Assembly: GCF_028882255.1 (NCBI RefSeq)
Contig: NZ_JARBUY010000001.1
Location: 123,975 to 187,974, forward strand
DNA: 64,000 nucleotides
From: Maribacter polysaccharolyticus
Lineage (GTDB): Bacteria; Bacteroidota; Bacteroidia; Flavobacteriales; Flavobacteriaceae
Reading direction: 5' to 3'
Shown: positions 37,107 to 46,430 of the stretch, piece after piece
Numbering within the stretch: the stretch's first letter is position 1
Layout of the letters: each line of letters starts with the position of its first letter
Position numbers and translations under genes: made by a program
Notes under the pieces: model-generated
Database searches by the model: none
Seen by the model: only the letters and a program-made list of their open reading frames with translations
Told to the model about the DNA's origin: nothing

Positions 37107-38591
37107 TCAATACTTGGCACTTTTACCGTTAGAGGTGGTCCGTTCTATGAACGCCCTGATATCATCATTGGCTTTTTTTAAGTCTTCCCGTCTCAAATAC
37201 ATCATATGCCCACTGCGATAACCCTTAAATTCGAACCGATCCTTCATTCGACCACTGGGATCTACTTGCCACATCGTGTATTTGGCATTGAAATAGGTGG
37301 TGGCACCATCGTAATAACCGGATTGTACCAAGACATTCAAATAAGGGTTCTGGGCCATAGCTTGGCGAAGATTGTCCCTGGTATTGTCTTTTTCATTGTT
37401 CCAAGGGTGTACCGGGCCGAACATGTTGTATTTTATATCGGTCTTAAAATTCAATTCTTCCTGAAGGTAATAATTGATGGCAGGGGTAAAGCTATGCAAC
37501 CAAGAGGTCAGCTCGGCATTGTAATCCGGTCTTTCCCCAAAGTTCTGCCGATCAATTCCTAAATAACGGGAATCCAAACGCCCTGTGGTATACCCTTGAT
37601 CTTTTAATAGATGCTTCCAGAAATACCCTGTGGGCACCACTAGGTTCTGGTCAAGGATCTCTTTTTCCGACAATCCGGAAAAGTAGGCCATTTTCTTGGC
37701 AACGGCATTTTTTTCGGCACTGTCTATAAATCCTCCTTTGCTCAGGGCGGGAATCAGGGTGTTAAGGGTAAAATCCTCAGCTTCCGGTAATATCTCGAGA
37801 AGGTCTTTTTGTTGCAATGCTGAAGGCAATTGCTTGTGATGCCAAGCGGTAGCCGTATAATAGGGTAGGTTCATGGCATCCGATACCGGTCCGCCCCTTC
37901 GTATTACCTTATAGTCGGCTGGGGAAACCATGATCACCCCGTTCAGATACATCCATTGTTGGTTTTGCAAAGCCAATGAAAGCCCCATGACCCGAGTTCC
38001 CCCATAACTTTCCCCCATAATGTATTTTGGGGACCGCCATCTATTGTTACGTGTTACAAAAGTATTCAACCATTCGGCCAAATACTTTATATCGGCATTT
38101 ATTCCAAAGAACTTATCCCGGTCCACTTCCTTCCCTGTTTCAGGAATAGTGCGGGAATAACCGGTATTTGCCGGATTCACATAAACGATATCGGTAACAT
38201 CCAATATCGAAAAAGGGTTATGATCCACACCATAAGGTTGTATGGGATACCCTTCATCATCGATTTTTAGGATCCTTGGTCCTGTATAAGCCAAATGCAT
38301 CCATACCGAAGCAGATCCGGGTCCACCATTGAAGGAAATGAGCAAGGGTCTGGCTGCCCGATCTTTTACGTTGTTCTTGGTATAGTACGTATAGTATAAG
38401 GATGCTATAGGTTTACCCGCTTCATCCCATACCGGTTGAGTACCTGTTTGTGCGGTATAATTGATCGTAGTTCCTTTTATGGTAACACTGTGCTGTGTAG
38501 TAACCACGGTATCCACTGGAAGTTTTCGTTCTTGGGCATTGGTCAATGCCATGCCTGCGACCAGACTTAATACAAAGAGTATTCTTTTCAT
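37107..38591 (-). CDS. S10-family serine carboxypeptidase, exported
   Basis: This 494-residue enzyme has a signal peptide (ends ALTNAQ) and the S10 fold. The oxyanion motif is FNGGPGSASVW, the nucleophile is in MGESYGGTRV, and the remaining catalytic residues fall in QSGYYDGATTYF (Asp) and YRSGHMMYL (His). S10 peptidases remove C-terminal residues from peptides in acidic or periplasmic settings. The CAT-like gene follows immediately, so both are probably transcribed together. Confidence 0.92.
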   Translation of the reverse strand: MKRILFVLSLVAGMALTNAQERKLPVDTVVTTQHSVTIKGTTINYTAQTGTQPVWDEAGKPIASLYYTYYTKNNVKDRAARPLLISFNGGPGSASVWMHLAYTGPRILKIDDEGYPIQPYGVDHNPFSILDVTDIVYVNPANTGYSRTIPETGKEVDRDKFFGINADIKYLAEWLNTFVTRNNRWRSPKYIMGESYGGTRVMGLSLALQNQQWMYLNGVIMVSPADYKVIRRGGPVSDAMNLPYYTATAWHHKQLPSALQQKDLLEILPEAEDFTLNTLIPALSKGGFIDSAEKNAVAKKMAYFSGLSEKEILDQNLVVPTGYFWKHLLKDQGYTTGRLDSRYLGIDRQNFGERPDYNAELTSWLHSFTPAINYYLQEELNFKTDIKYNMFGPVHPWNNEKDNTRDNLRQAMAQNPYLNVLVQSGYYDGATTYFNAKYTMWQVDPSGRMKDRFEFKGYRSGHMMYLRREDLKKANDDIRAFIERTTSNGKSAKY

Positions 38592-38665
38592 TTTTTTAAT
38601 TTGAGATTGGTTGGATTAAAAGTAGGGAAATTTACACAATGACAGAAAACAATGGTTTCCGGAAA

Positions 38666-39433
38666 TTAAAACTTTTCAAAAACCCCAAGTCCAAATAGGG
38701 CAAAATCATATTTTACGGGATCATTGGGATCCAATTTGCGCAGGGAAGTATCCAATTCCAAAACCGCTTTGGCATCATTTTGCTTTCGTTTCAATAAACC
38801 GAGTTTTCTCGCTACGTTACCGGAATGGACATCCAATGGGCAGGAAAGTTGGTTGGGGGATATTTTTTTCCATATCCCAAAGTCCACCCCGGTAGAAGCA
38901 TCCCTGACCATCCATCGTAAGAACATATTGATGCGTTTGGCGGCCGATCCTTTTAAGGGATCGGAAATATGTTTGGTGGTTCTTTGTTGGTGTGGTAGTT
39001 CGAAAAAGACCTTTTTAAAGGCTGAAATACCGCTTTGTATCGAATCTATGCCAACATTTGATGCAAAAACGGTTTCCATGCCACCATGTAAGCGGTAAAT
39101 ATGCTGTAGGCTTTGGACAAAATAAACAAGGTCGTGATTATTAAAAGTGCGGTGCACAAAGCCCTCAAACCTTTCAAGGTCACTAGGCGTATGGTTCATA
39201 ATAAAATCGAAGGGGGAATGATCCAATAACCCCATCATTCTTTTGGCATTATTGATGATGCTTTTCCGATTGCCCCAGGCAATGGTCGCCGTTAAAAAGG
39301 CACTGATTTCAATATCCTCCTTTAGGGTGAAGGCATGAGGGATTTGAATAGGGTCACTTTCCAAGAAGTGTACTTGATTGTACTCAGCAACCTTGATATC
39401 CAAAAACTCTTTGAGTTCGTTTTGGGTCATCAT
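38666..39433 (-). CDS. TIGR02757 (DUF2400) family protein
   Basis: This 255-residue protein matches the TIGR02757 family with conserved [17 protein letters not shown] (residues 70-86) and [17 protein letters not shown] near residue 205. The fold is helical and related to DNA glycosylase-type HhH proteins, but no activity is established. Its start overlaps the end of the LolD-type ATPase gene by 4 bp (ATGA-type overlap), so the two are translationally coupled. Confidence 0.85.
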   Translation of the reverse strand: MMTQNELKEFLDIKVAEYNQVHFLESDPIQIPHAFTLKEDIEISAFLTATIAWGNRKSIINNAKRMMGLLDHSPFDFIMNHTPSDLERFEGFVHRTFNNHDLVYFVQSLQHIYRLHGGMETVFASNVGIDSIQSGISAFKKVFFELPHQQRTTKHISDPLKGSAAKRINMFLRWMVRDASTGVDFGIWKKISPNQLSCPLDVHSGNVARKLGLLKRKQNDAKAVLELDTSLRKLDPNDPVKYDFALFGLGVFEKF

Positions 39434-40134
39434 AATGGATCAGTGGTAAGGTCGGCCCATTCAATACCCGTGGAATCGGTAATTCGACCATCGACCATAG
39501 TGAGTTTGCGATCGGCAAGATCCGCCAATTCTTTATTATGGGTAACGATAACAAAGGTTTGACCAAATTTATCCCGCAATTCAAAAAACAATTTATGCAG
39601 ATTGTCCGCACTTTCGGAATCAAGGTTACCACTGGGTTCATCGGCAAAAATAACCGATGGGTTGTTGATCAATGCCCTTGCTACGGCAACACGCTGTTGT
39701 TCGCCCCCTGAAAGCTCATTGGGCTTGTGGTTTAGGCGGTGCGAAAGTCCTAAAAAGTCAAGCAGTTCCTTAGCCCTTTTTTCCGCATCATTTCGAGGCG
39801 TTTTTTTTATATAGGCTGGGATACATACATTTTCCAAAGCCGTAAATTCGGGCAATAGTTGGTGGAACTGGAAAATAAAACCAATATTCCCATTTCTGAA
39901 CTTCGCGATTTCATTGTCCGACAAATCGGTGACCTCTACGTCCTTTATCAGAAGCCTACTGTCCATTTTATTGCTTTGTACATCCAAAGTGCCCAAGATC
40001 TGCAATAGGGTGGTCTTACCTGCGCCCGAAGGCCCAACTATGGAAACGATTTCACCCGATTTAATATGCAGGTCGACGCCCTTTAGCACTTGTAAATCCC
40101 CGTAAAACTTTTGGATATTGGTGGCTTTGATCAT
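39430..40134 (-). CDS. ABC transporter ATP-binding protein, LolD/MacB type
   Basis: This 234-residue cytoplasmic ATPase shows Walker [15 protein letters not shown] (residues 34-47), the Q-loop, signature [15 protein letters not shown] (near 143) and Walker [16 protein letters not shown]. The closest functional class is LolD, the ATPase that powers release of lipoproteins to the outer membrane, or the related MacB-type exporters. No permease gene is adjacent, so the partner must be encoded elsewhere. Confidence 0.9.
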   Translation of the reverse strand: MIKATNIQKFYGDLQVLKGVDLHIKSGEIVSIVGPSGAGKTTLLQILGTLDVQSNKMDSRLLIKDVEVTDLSDNEIAKFRNGNIGFIFQFHQLLPEFTALENVCIPAYIKKTPRNDAEKRAKELLDFLGLSHRLNHKPNELSGGEQQRVAVARALINNPSVIFADEPSGNLDSESADNLHKLFFELRDKFGQTFVIVTHNKELADLADRKLTMVDGRITDSTGIEWADLTTDPL

Positions 40135-40334
40135 TGAAGCTTTTTTACGGTCCGAAAATTAAACAATAGCACAGACATACCAAAACGACCCGGTAAATAA
40201 CAATCCCGAATTCCAGTTTTATTTTAATGAATTTAGCGGTAACTTGTGATGCCGTAAAATGTACTGCCACTCAGATAGGCCATAAATTAAAATGCCTTCC
40301 GGTAGAACTACAGGGTAAACAAAAAAATCGCAAT

Positions 40335-40934
40335 ATGGCACCATATAAAAGTTTAGAGGAGTATGATATTGAAATAACCAAGGATATCCAAGAACGGTAT
40401 TCCAAGATCATTGAGGAGATAGGGGAGGATGTCTTTCGGGAAGGTTTAAAGAAAACCCCTGAACGGGCGGCCAAAGCCATGCTTTTCCTTACCCAAGGGT
40501 ACCAGCAAGACGCTGCAAAGATCCTCAAGAGTGCCATGTTCAAAGAATCGTATAATGAAATGGTCATAGTAAAGGATATTGAATTGTATTCGTTATGTGA
40601 ACATCATATATTGCCTTTTTTCGGGAAGGCGCATATAGCGTATATTCCTAACGGCCATATCGTTGGACTTAGTAAATTACCGCGTATCGTGGATGTATTT
40701 GCGCGTAGATTACAGGTACAGGAACGATTGACCGAACAGATCCTGGATTGTATCAATGACACTTTAAAACCCCAAGGGGTGGCCGTAGTGATCGAGGCCT
40801 CGCATATGTGTATGATGATGAGGGGGGTTCAGAAACAAAACTCGGTAACTACCACATCGGGATTCCGAGGGAGCTTTATAAAGGAAGAGACGAGAAACGA
40901 GTTCCTAAAATTGATAAGTTCCAACTTATCTTAG
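40335..40934 (+). CDS. folE: GTP cyclohydrolase I
   Basis: This 199-residue enzyme converts GTP to 7,8-dihydroneopterin triphosphate, the first step of tetrahydrofolate and pterin synthesis. Zinc ligands appear in [16 protein letters not shown] and [11 protein letters not shown], and [19 protein letters not shown] is the conserved active-site helix. The ATG at 40335 ([11 protein letters not shown]) is chosen because upstream codons from 40227 lack family similarity. Divergent from the LolD-type ATPase gene. Confidence 0.96.
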   Translation: MAPYKSLEEYDIEITKDIQERYSKIIEEIGEDVFREGLKKTPERAAKAMLFLTQGYQQDAAKILKSAMFKESYNEMVIVKDIELYSLCEHHILPFFGKAHIAYIPNGHIVGLSKLPRIVDVFARRLQVQERLTEQILDCINDTLKPQGVAVVIEASHMCMMMRGVQKQNSVTTTSGFRGSFIKEETRNEFLKLISSNLS

Positions 40935-41004
40935 GCCCGCAATCGTAAAACCATATAACGGGAAATTTTTATATGCCATTACCAAATGACCTATAATTTA
41001 AGCC

Positions 41005-41313
41005 ATGTCAAAAAACGAGGATAAAAAATACCGGACCCTTTTATTGGGATTACTTTTCGATGGAATAGGGATGTTGTCTTTTGTCGTACCCTTTATCGGT
41101 GATTTTTCCGATGTCATATGGGCCCCACTGGCAGGTTGGTTGATGACACGGTTGTATAAGGGAAAAATCGGCCAAGTGGCCGGGGTGTTCACTTTTATAG
41201 AGGAAATCTTTCCCGGATTGGATGTGATACCCACATTTACGATCATGTGGATTTATACATATATCATCAATCCCCGTAAAAAGAAGACAATAAACATAAA
41301 TATTAAAGAATAG
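41005..41313 (+). CDS. Small conserved membrane protein
   Basis: No named family is recognised. The 102-residue product has two or three hydrophobic segments (LLFDGIGMLSFVVPFIG, IWAPLAGWLMTRLY, FTIMWIYTYII) and a lysine-rich C-terminus (NPRKKKTININIK). Similar proteins are widespread in flavobacteria without a function. It follows folE by 70 bp and ends at a shared terminator. Confidence 0.7.
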   Translation: MSKNEDKKYRTLLLGLLFDGIGMLSFVVPFIGDFSDVIWAPLAGWLMTRLYKGKIGQVAGVFTFIEEIFPGLDVIPTFTIMWIYTYIINPRKKKTININIKE

Positions 41314-41317
41314 ATAT

Positions 41318-41355
41318 AAAAAAGGGGAATGTTTAAGATTGCATTCCCCTTTTTA
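41318..41355. terminator. Bidirectional terminator
   Basis: AAAAAGGGGAATG pairs with CATTCCCCTTTTT across a 10-base loop. It sits 5 bp past the small membrane protein gene and 30 bp past the stop of the convergent lipoprotein gene. Confidence 0.88.
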
Positions 41356-41384
41356 TTCATATGAAATTAGGATTCACTCCAGTT

Positions 41385-41963
41385 TTATTCCACGCTAACA
41401 CTAAAAGTTGCCGTATAATCGGTTGAACCACCAGCATCGGCTATCGTACCATCATTTGGTTTTGTTGGCTCATGTACCAAGGAAACGGTCAAAGTGGCGC
41501 TACCTGCGGCATCGGTATCCAAATCAAAGGAAAGTCCTAAATCATTTCCGTCGTCATCCAAATCCAAATTATATACATCAATGATAGCACCTGTATAGGA
41601 GTAAAATAATTGATGATCGGTGTTTTCCTCCTCAACTTCTTCCGTAATATCCTCTGCTGGATCTTCCGTCTCATTTGAGAACGTTACACTTCCACTATAC
41701 GTTGCGCCCGCAGTTAAGTTTCCGGAAACAGTCAATTCGGGATCGTTTGGCCCATCACCATCAGAATCATAGGATTTCAAAGTAATCGTAGTTCCTCCTG
41801 CATCTGGTGTAAGGGTAACGGTCATCGTAGTTATGGTTTCTTCCTCGTGTACTTCTTCCGGATCGTCATCATTTGAACAAGAAGCGAGAACGATTCCGGC
41901 AAAAGCCAACATAGACAATAGTTTAATGGTTTTCATCATAGACAATAATTTAATGGTTTTCAT
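41385..41963 (-). CDS. Acidic lipoprotein paired with the TonB receptor
   Basis: This 192-residue protein has a lipobox (VLASC) followed by SNDDDPEEVHEEE, an acid tag like the surface-export signal of Bacteroidota lipoproteins. The mature part is beta-rich with VTLTPDAGGTTITLKSYDSD and FSLEPT-like repeats of sheet strands. I recall flavobacterial homologues annotated as type 1 periplasmic binding fold protein, a name without experimental support. It lies 21 bp downstream of the TonB receptor gene and probably forms a receptor complex with it. The start region is duplicated (see repeat 41910-41963), so ATG 41936 may be used instead of 41963. Confidence 0.78.
   Translation of the reverse strand: MKTIKLLSMMKTIKLLSMLAFAGIVLASCSNDDDPEEVHEEETITTMTVTLTPDAGGTTITLKSYDSDGDGPNDPELTVSGNLTAGATYSGSVTFSNETEDPAEDITEEVEEENTDHQLFYSYTGAIIDVYNLDLDDDGNDLGLSFDLDTDAAGSATLTVSLVHEPTKPNDGTIADAGGSTDYTATFSVSVE
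41910..41963 (-). repeat. Tandem 27-bp duplication of the lipoprotein gene start
   Basis: Two copies of a 27-bp unit (41910-41936 and 41937-41963) differ at one base. Each encodes MKTIKLLSM, so the predicted protein begins with this nonapeptide twice and offers two in-frame starts. Confidence 0.95.
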
Positions 41964-41984
41964 AATAAACATGGTTAAAAGTGA

Positions 41985-44378
41985 TTAATAATTGAGTTTG
42001 AATTGTAAAATGATATTTCTACCAAGGTCATCGGCATAATAGCGTAGCCTATTAAGGTAATCCCTATAAGAGACATCCAAGATATTGGTGCCGATAAGGC
42101 TAACGGTCAAGGTGCTTTTTTCGAAATTGAAATCCATACTGCTATTTAAGGACAACACATGATAAGCATCCGGGGCACTGTTTATTTCCAAAAGAACATC
42201 TTCCTGTTGTTCAGTGGAATACACATATATATCTTCCGGGGTTTCATTCTGTTTGAATACATATTTACTTTCAAGGCCAATTTCGAGATTCTTCCATGGG
42301 GTAGTAAAGGAAATCTTGTTTCTGATATTGGCAGCCGGAATATTTATCAACGGTTCATCATCGGTCAAATCCTTACCTTTTGTTAAGGAGAATTTATGGT
42401 CTGTTCTCCAATGATCCGCCCAATTGGCATATACAGAGAGATCCACCCCTAAAATCCTAGCGTTGGTTTGATGGTATTCCCAAACAGGGAATGAACCCCT
42501 GACCGTATATTCAACATCCGTCGGTTCCAGATAAATAAAATCATTTATATAATTCACATATGGTTCCAAGGTGTATCCCCAAACTCCATCCTTAATTAAG
42601 GACATGGATGCTTTATGTGATGTTTCACTGGTGATCCTTAAATCCCCTAATTCTATCCTAGCGGCCGAGTGATGTAAACCATCACTGAATAATTCAGAGG
42701 GATTCGGGGCCCTATTGGCCAGGGCATAGTTAAAACTCAACGAATGTTGGTTGTCCGTACTATAATTGACACCTAGGGTTGCCGAGACGTTGTGGTAGTC
42801 AAAAACCGGATGGGTCAAATATTGGGAGCTTTCCGTTTCCCTGATGATTATATCACTAAAATCGGCATCATAACCCCGTTCTTCCCATCTCGATATTTTA
42901 TAATACTTTTTAGCATCGATCTTACTATAGTCGTATCGTAGCCCTGTATCCATTTTCCAATCTTCCCCCAAGTCAAATTCCATTATGGAAAAAAACCCGG
43001 CATCATACTTGTCATAATCGGGAATGAGTCTTCTTACCCCGGTATCCGGATTTGCAAAGTTGTTTTGGTACCTGCCCATCAAACCAACGGTAAGATCAAA
43101 ACCCGATTTGGCGTCCCATTTAAAGTCAGAGGTAAGGGTATGCGTAGTCAATTCAAGATCAATGGAAGGTTTGTATTTATCATCTCCGGTCCTCACGTCA
43201 TATTCGTATCTCCGATTGTTCTGGAAATCGTATTGGACATTGAATTTTCCAAGCCCTTCATACCTTTTATAATATTTGAATTTCCCCAGATGGTGGGTAA
43301 CTTCCTGTCTGGGACTTGTAATATCATAGGTAAATGGGTCAACAACGGTAGGTTCGTCATCGTTTATGGCCCTGATTAAATCATCGACACTACCTATATG
43401 CGAAGCAGAAAGAATTCCTATTTCCGTATTAAAAAAAGAATAACTGCCACGCCATCCAGAGGTGAAATTCTCTTTCCCAAAATGAAGGGAAGCCCCAATT
43501 TCCTTAACCCCCGTATTGGATAGGATATAATCCGGTGCTTCTTGGTCCCCTAACCGTTTATAGGAAGCCTGCCCTTTTACAAACCATCCGTTTTCATAGG
43601 TTTTGGTCAAATCAGTATTGATTTTTCCGCCACGACCGTTCAAGATTCCCGTCAATATGGTTTTTCCAAAAAGGGAATCTTTCTTGGCAAATCTATTTTG
43701 TTCAATCAAAATAACACCGCCTATGGCATCACCACCATATTGCAAGGCCGATGCGCCTTTTATAACCGAAATTGAACCTGCTGCATTCACATCCACATTG
43801 GGTGCATGCTCTGCTCCCCATTCCATATCCTGCATTCGCACCCCATTATTAAGTACCAAGACCCTGCTCCCTGAAAGTCCGTGAATAGTAGGTTTTACAA
43901 TGTTCGCTCCTGTGTTCAAGGATGAAATCCCATTGATTTCCTTTAAGGCATCCCCTAAACTGGCACTGCCATATTGTTCGATGGTTTTCAATTTTAGGGT
44001 CTCCTCAATGGCCGAATTGGTTTTGGTAACCCTATTACCAGTAACCTTTACTTCCTCCAATACCTCAAAATGATGCTCTAAGAAGATATTCAGATTTAAA
44101 TTTGTTTCTAAATCAACTTTCATAAATGCCGATTGGCATTCTGGATGGTAGATTTCCAATTCATAAGGACCATCACAGAGATCGGGAATCTCAAAAAACC
44201 CATTCACGTCGGTATAGAAAATAGCATCCTTTTTTCCGATTAGGGTTACAGAAGCCCTGACCAAAGGGGTCATATCGTGAAAATCGGTAACTACACCTGT
44301 AATGACACTTTTACATTGTTGGGATTGAACAGTGAACTGAACAAACACCAATGTAAACATGATTAACCATGCTTTCAT
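41985..44378 (-). CDS. TonB-dependent outer membrane receptor (possibly metal, ZnuD-like)
   Basis: This 797-residue outer-membrane receptor has a signal peptide (ends TVQSQ), a carboxypeptidase-regulatory-like domain (about residues 24-105), a plug domain (115-230) and a 22-strand barrel ending in NIILQFKLNY. The plug contains HGLSGSRVLVLNNGVRMQD, GAEHAPNVD and QYGGDAIGGVI, resembling ZnuD-type zinc receptors, but the ligand is unproven. Gene order is small Cys-containing protein, receptor, acidic lipoprotein, all leftward. Confidence 0.88.
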   Translation of the reverse strand: MKAWLIMFTLVFVQFTVQSQQCKSVITGVVTDFHDMTPLVRASVTLIGKKDAIFYTDVNGFFEIPDLCDGPYELEIYHPECQSAFMKVDLETNLNLNIFLEHHFEVLEEVKVTGNRVTKTNSAIEETLKLKTIEQYGSASLGDALKEINGISSLNTGANIVKPTIHGLSGSRVLVLNNGVRMQDMEWGAEHAPNVDVNAAGSISVIKGASALQYGGDAIGGVILIEQNRFAKKDSLFGKTILTGILNGRGGKINTDLTKTYENGWFVKGQASYKRLGDQEAPDYILSNTGVKEIGASLHFGKENFTSGWRGSYSFFNTEIGILSASHIGSVDDLIRAINDDEPTVVDPFTYDITSPRQEVTHHLGKFKYYKRYEGLGKFNVQYDFQNNRRYEYDVRTGDDKYKPSIDLELTTHTLTSDFKWDAKSGFDLTVGLMGRYQNNFANPDTGVRRLIPDYDKYDAGFFSIMEFDLGEDWKMDTGLRYDYSKIDAKKYYKISRWEERGYDADFSDIIIRETESSQYLTHPVFDYHNVSATLGVNYSTDNQHSLSFNYALANRAPNPSELFSDGLHHSAARIELGDLRITSETSHKASMSLIKDGVWGYTLEPYVNYINDFIYLEPTDVEYTVRGSFPVWEYHQTNARILGVDLSVYANWADHWRTDHKFSLTKGKDLTDDEPLINIPAANIRNKISFTTPWKNLEIGLESKYVFKQNETPEDIYVYSTEQQEDVLLEINSAPDAYHVLSLNSSMDFNFEKSTLTVSLIGTNILDVSYRDYLNRLRYYADDLGRNIILQFKLNY

Positions 44379-44441
44379 AAATAATAATATGTATTAAATG
44401 ATTAAAGTACCCCAATGGAATAATGGGGCTATAGACTGCTT

Positions 44442-44747
44442 TTAAGAAAGCAAAAAGGGGGGAGGCCTTGAAAAATAGGAATAAACCGTCTGGTTTGAAA
44501 TAATAGTCTGGTTATCGATCCCAAAGGTTAGTTCTAACCAAACTAAATCAATTTCCGGCTCAAAGACGACAACATCAGGCTGAACATGAACTGTTTGCTG
44601 CAAATCAATTGCCATGGTGCAAATCAAACATTTCTCGATATGGCTGTCATTTTCGCTCTGATGCGAAAATACATGCAATGGAGATAACTTTATAAAAATC
44701 AAAGTTACCAAAAAGAAAAAGCTCAGAATTTTTTTCCAATTACCCAT
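44442..44747 (-). CDS. Small exported Cys/His protein upstream of the TonB receptor
   Basis: No family is assigned with confidence. The 101-residue protein has an N-terminal hydrophobic helix (ILSFFFLVTLIFIKLSP), then HVFSHQSENDSHIEKCLICTMAI with a CxxC pair and histidines, and a C-terminus YSYFSRPPPF. The layout resembles DUF2946-like proteins often found by metal or haem receptors. AGGAGGT directly precedes ATG 44747, while a TAGATTTG -7-like word is only 9 bp upstream, so the real promoter position is uncertain. Confidence 0.65.
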   Translation of the reverse strand: MGNWKKILSFFFLVTLIFIKLSPLHVFSHQSENDSHIEKCLICTMAIDLQQTVHVQPDVVVFEPEIDLVWLELTFGIDNQTIISNQTVYSYFSRPPPFLLS

Positions 44748-44797
44748 ACCTCCTGCAAATCTAATAATTCACATAGATTATAAAAGTTAAAAAACCC

Positions 44798-45112
44798 TTA
44801 ATTAAAAAGAAATCCAAGGCCAAGTCGCTTTAACATTTTCTTTTCCATATTCCAGAAAAATCTAAATTGTCCGAAAAGCCAACCATAAAGGACAAGCAGT
44901 ACCTGATATATTGGAAAAATGATCAAAATACGGATGGTCCAATACACCCATGCTTCGGTAGTTCCACGGTGTAGGCCTATAAATTCCATAATGGGCTCTG
45001 CAAACGTAACGGATGTTGATCCCGTTATGGCGAAAACGATAAAAATAACCACAATTTGAAAATTGGAATCTATTCCCCAACGTTGCTTTAATTTCTCCAT
45101 ATATTTTTTCAA
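44798..45112 (-). CDS. DUF6787 family membrane protein
   Basis: This 104-residue protein has two predicted helices (FQIVVIFIVFAITGSTSV and TIRILIIFPIYQVLLVLYGW) and an aromatic-basic C-terminus (FGQFRFFWNMEKKMLKRLG). These features fit the conserved flavobacterial family DUF6787; function unknown. ATG 45112 is used, although ATG 45100 (MEKLKQRW) is also possible. It follows the DUF6146 gene by 17 bp in the same direction. Confidence 0.78.
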   Translation of the reverse strand: MKKYMEKLKQRWGIDSNFQIVVIFIVFAITGSTSVTFAEPIMEFIGLHRGTTEAWVYWTIRILIIFPIYQVLLVLYGWLFGQFRFFWNMEKKMLKRLGLGFLFN

Positions 45113-45129
45113 AGTGCCAAATATACCTT

Positions 45130-45588
45130 TTAAATCCGAGGAATAAAAGGTCCCAAACGTTGGTTGTATTTCCGTTGAAAGTATATAAAATAATTATACA
45201 GCTTATAATTCACCTCATACCCATAATCGATATTGGACGAATAATCGATCTGCAATTCGTAAAGGTCCGGGTCGTACCTATGGGGTTGTAACACCCGCTG
45301 GTTCCATTCGATTACATAGATCATATTGCGATTTTCCAAATACGATTGGCTGTAGTAGCCTTCCGGTTTTGCCATACTGTTCAACCAATAATTATAACCG
45401 GGTTCAATGATAATGATCTCATATTCCGTTTCATCATTGGCTATGGTTATGGTATCACCCATCTTTTGGGTAAAGGCCATTTTTTCTTCCTCGGAGATGT
45501 TCAATACTTCTTTTGTACCACCGCAACTACTGGCGACCAGAACCACCAAAGTCAGTATTGCAAGGTACCTATGCCATAAATGTCCCAT
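45130..45588 (-). CDS. DUF6146 family lipoprotein
   Basis: This 152-residue lipoprotein has lipobox VASSC near residue 22, an acidic region and a conserved aromatic core (EIIIIEPGYNYWLNSMAKPEG, split here across the turn, then VIEWNQRVLQPHRYDPDLYE). These match the flavobacterial DUF6146 family, whose function is unknown. Together with the DUF6787 gene it forms a two-gene unit just downstream of the DUF937 gene. Confidence 0.78.
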   Translation of the reverse strand: MGHLWHRYLAILTLVVLVASSCGGTKEVLNISEEEKMAFTQKMGDTITIANDETEYEIIIIEPGYNYWLNSMAKPEGYYSQSYLENRNMIYVIEWNQRVLQPHRYDPDLYELQIDYSSNIDYGYEVNYKLYNYFIYFQRKYNQRLGPFIPRI

Positions 45589-45661
45589 GTCTTTGGATTT
45601 TAGTGTATTGTATAAGTCTATTCAAATCGTTGTTCCTAACAACAGATTTTCTTTAATATAC

Positions 45662-45699
45662 AAAAAAAGTCGCCCTGACACTATGGTCAGGGCGACTTT
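45662..45699 (-). terminator. Terminator after the DUF937 gene
   Basis: A perfect 14-bp stem (AAAGTCGCCCTGAC / GTCAGGGCGACTTT) with a 6-base loop is followed on the minus strand by a T tract, 23 bp after the DUF937 stop. Confidence 0.92.
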
Positions 45700-45721
45700 C
45701 TCCATATAAAGGGATTTGTTC

Positions 45722-46354
45722 TTATTTTCCAAAAAGTCCGCCTAGCAATCCACCCAGGCCACTTTTCTTTTGTCCACCTCCCATGACCATTCCTGCAACG
45801 TCATCGAGAACACTACCATCGCCATCGGCATCCAATAAGGTTGTAATCAGGCTTTGGTTCTGTTGTGGCTGTCCACCCAGCATACTTCCCAATAAGGTAT
45901 TCATACCCCCGGCATCGCTGACATTGCTTTGGGCTTTTTGCTTTCCTAGGAAGCCCATTACAATGGGCGCCGCGATTTTCAATATATTGGCAACAGCACC
46001 TGCATCCAGTCCTGATTTTTGACTTAAGGCATTCTCTATCTGTGGTTGTTTGTTACCGAATACATGACCCAAAATACCGGCACCATCGCTCAAAACGGAC
46101 TCATCGAGACCGCCACCGAACAATCCGCCAAGATCGTCAAGGATGCTTCCATCGTGTTTTGAAGAAAGGGCACTCATTAATCCTTCGGCCCCTTGTGGTG
46201 AGGATACGTTTTTTTTCATGGCACCCAAAAGTAGGGGCATGGCCATACTCAATACATCAGCGGTCTTACTTTCGGGCTGACCGGTTTGGCCTGCCACACC
46301 GCTAATAAGTTGTTTGCCCATTGGGCTGTTTAGTAAATCCAATAATCCAGACAT
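45722..46354 (-). CDS. DUF937 domain-containing protein
   Basis: This 210-residue protein is rich in Gly, Leu and Gln and matches DUF937 (YidB-like), with repeated amphipathic segments such as KTADVLSMAMPLLLGAMKK and GAVANILKIAAPIVMGFLGK. Several motifs end in acidic DxDGDGSVLDD loops that could bind calcium, but no role is established. It lies 76 bp downstream of the serA-like gene and ends at a strong terminator. Confidence 0.85.
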   Translation of the reverse strand: MSGLLDLLNSPMGKQLISGVAGQTGQPESKTADVLSMAMPLLLGAMKKNVSSPQGAEGLMSALSSKHDGSILDDLGGLFGGGLDESVLSDGAGILGHVFGNKQPQIENALSQKSGLDAGAVANILKIAAPIVMGFLGKQKAQSNVSDAGGMNTLLGSMLGGQPQQNQSLITTLLDADGDGSVLDDVAGMVMGGGQKKSGLGGLLGGLFGK

Positions 46355-46430
46355 GTTATATAGTTAATTTAATGATTAGTCCCGTAAAATACGAAAAAGT
46401 ATTAAATGTCCTTTTACACCTCATGAAATA

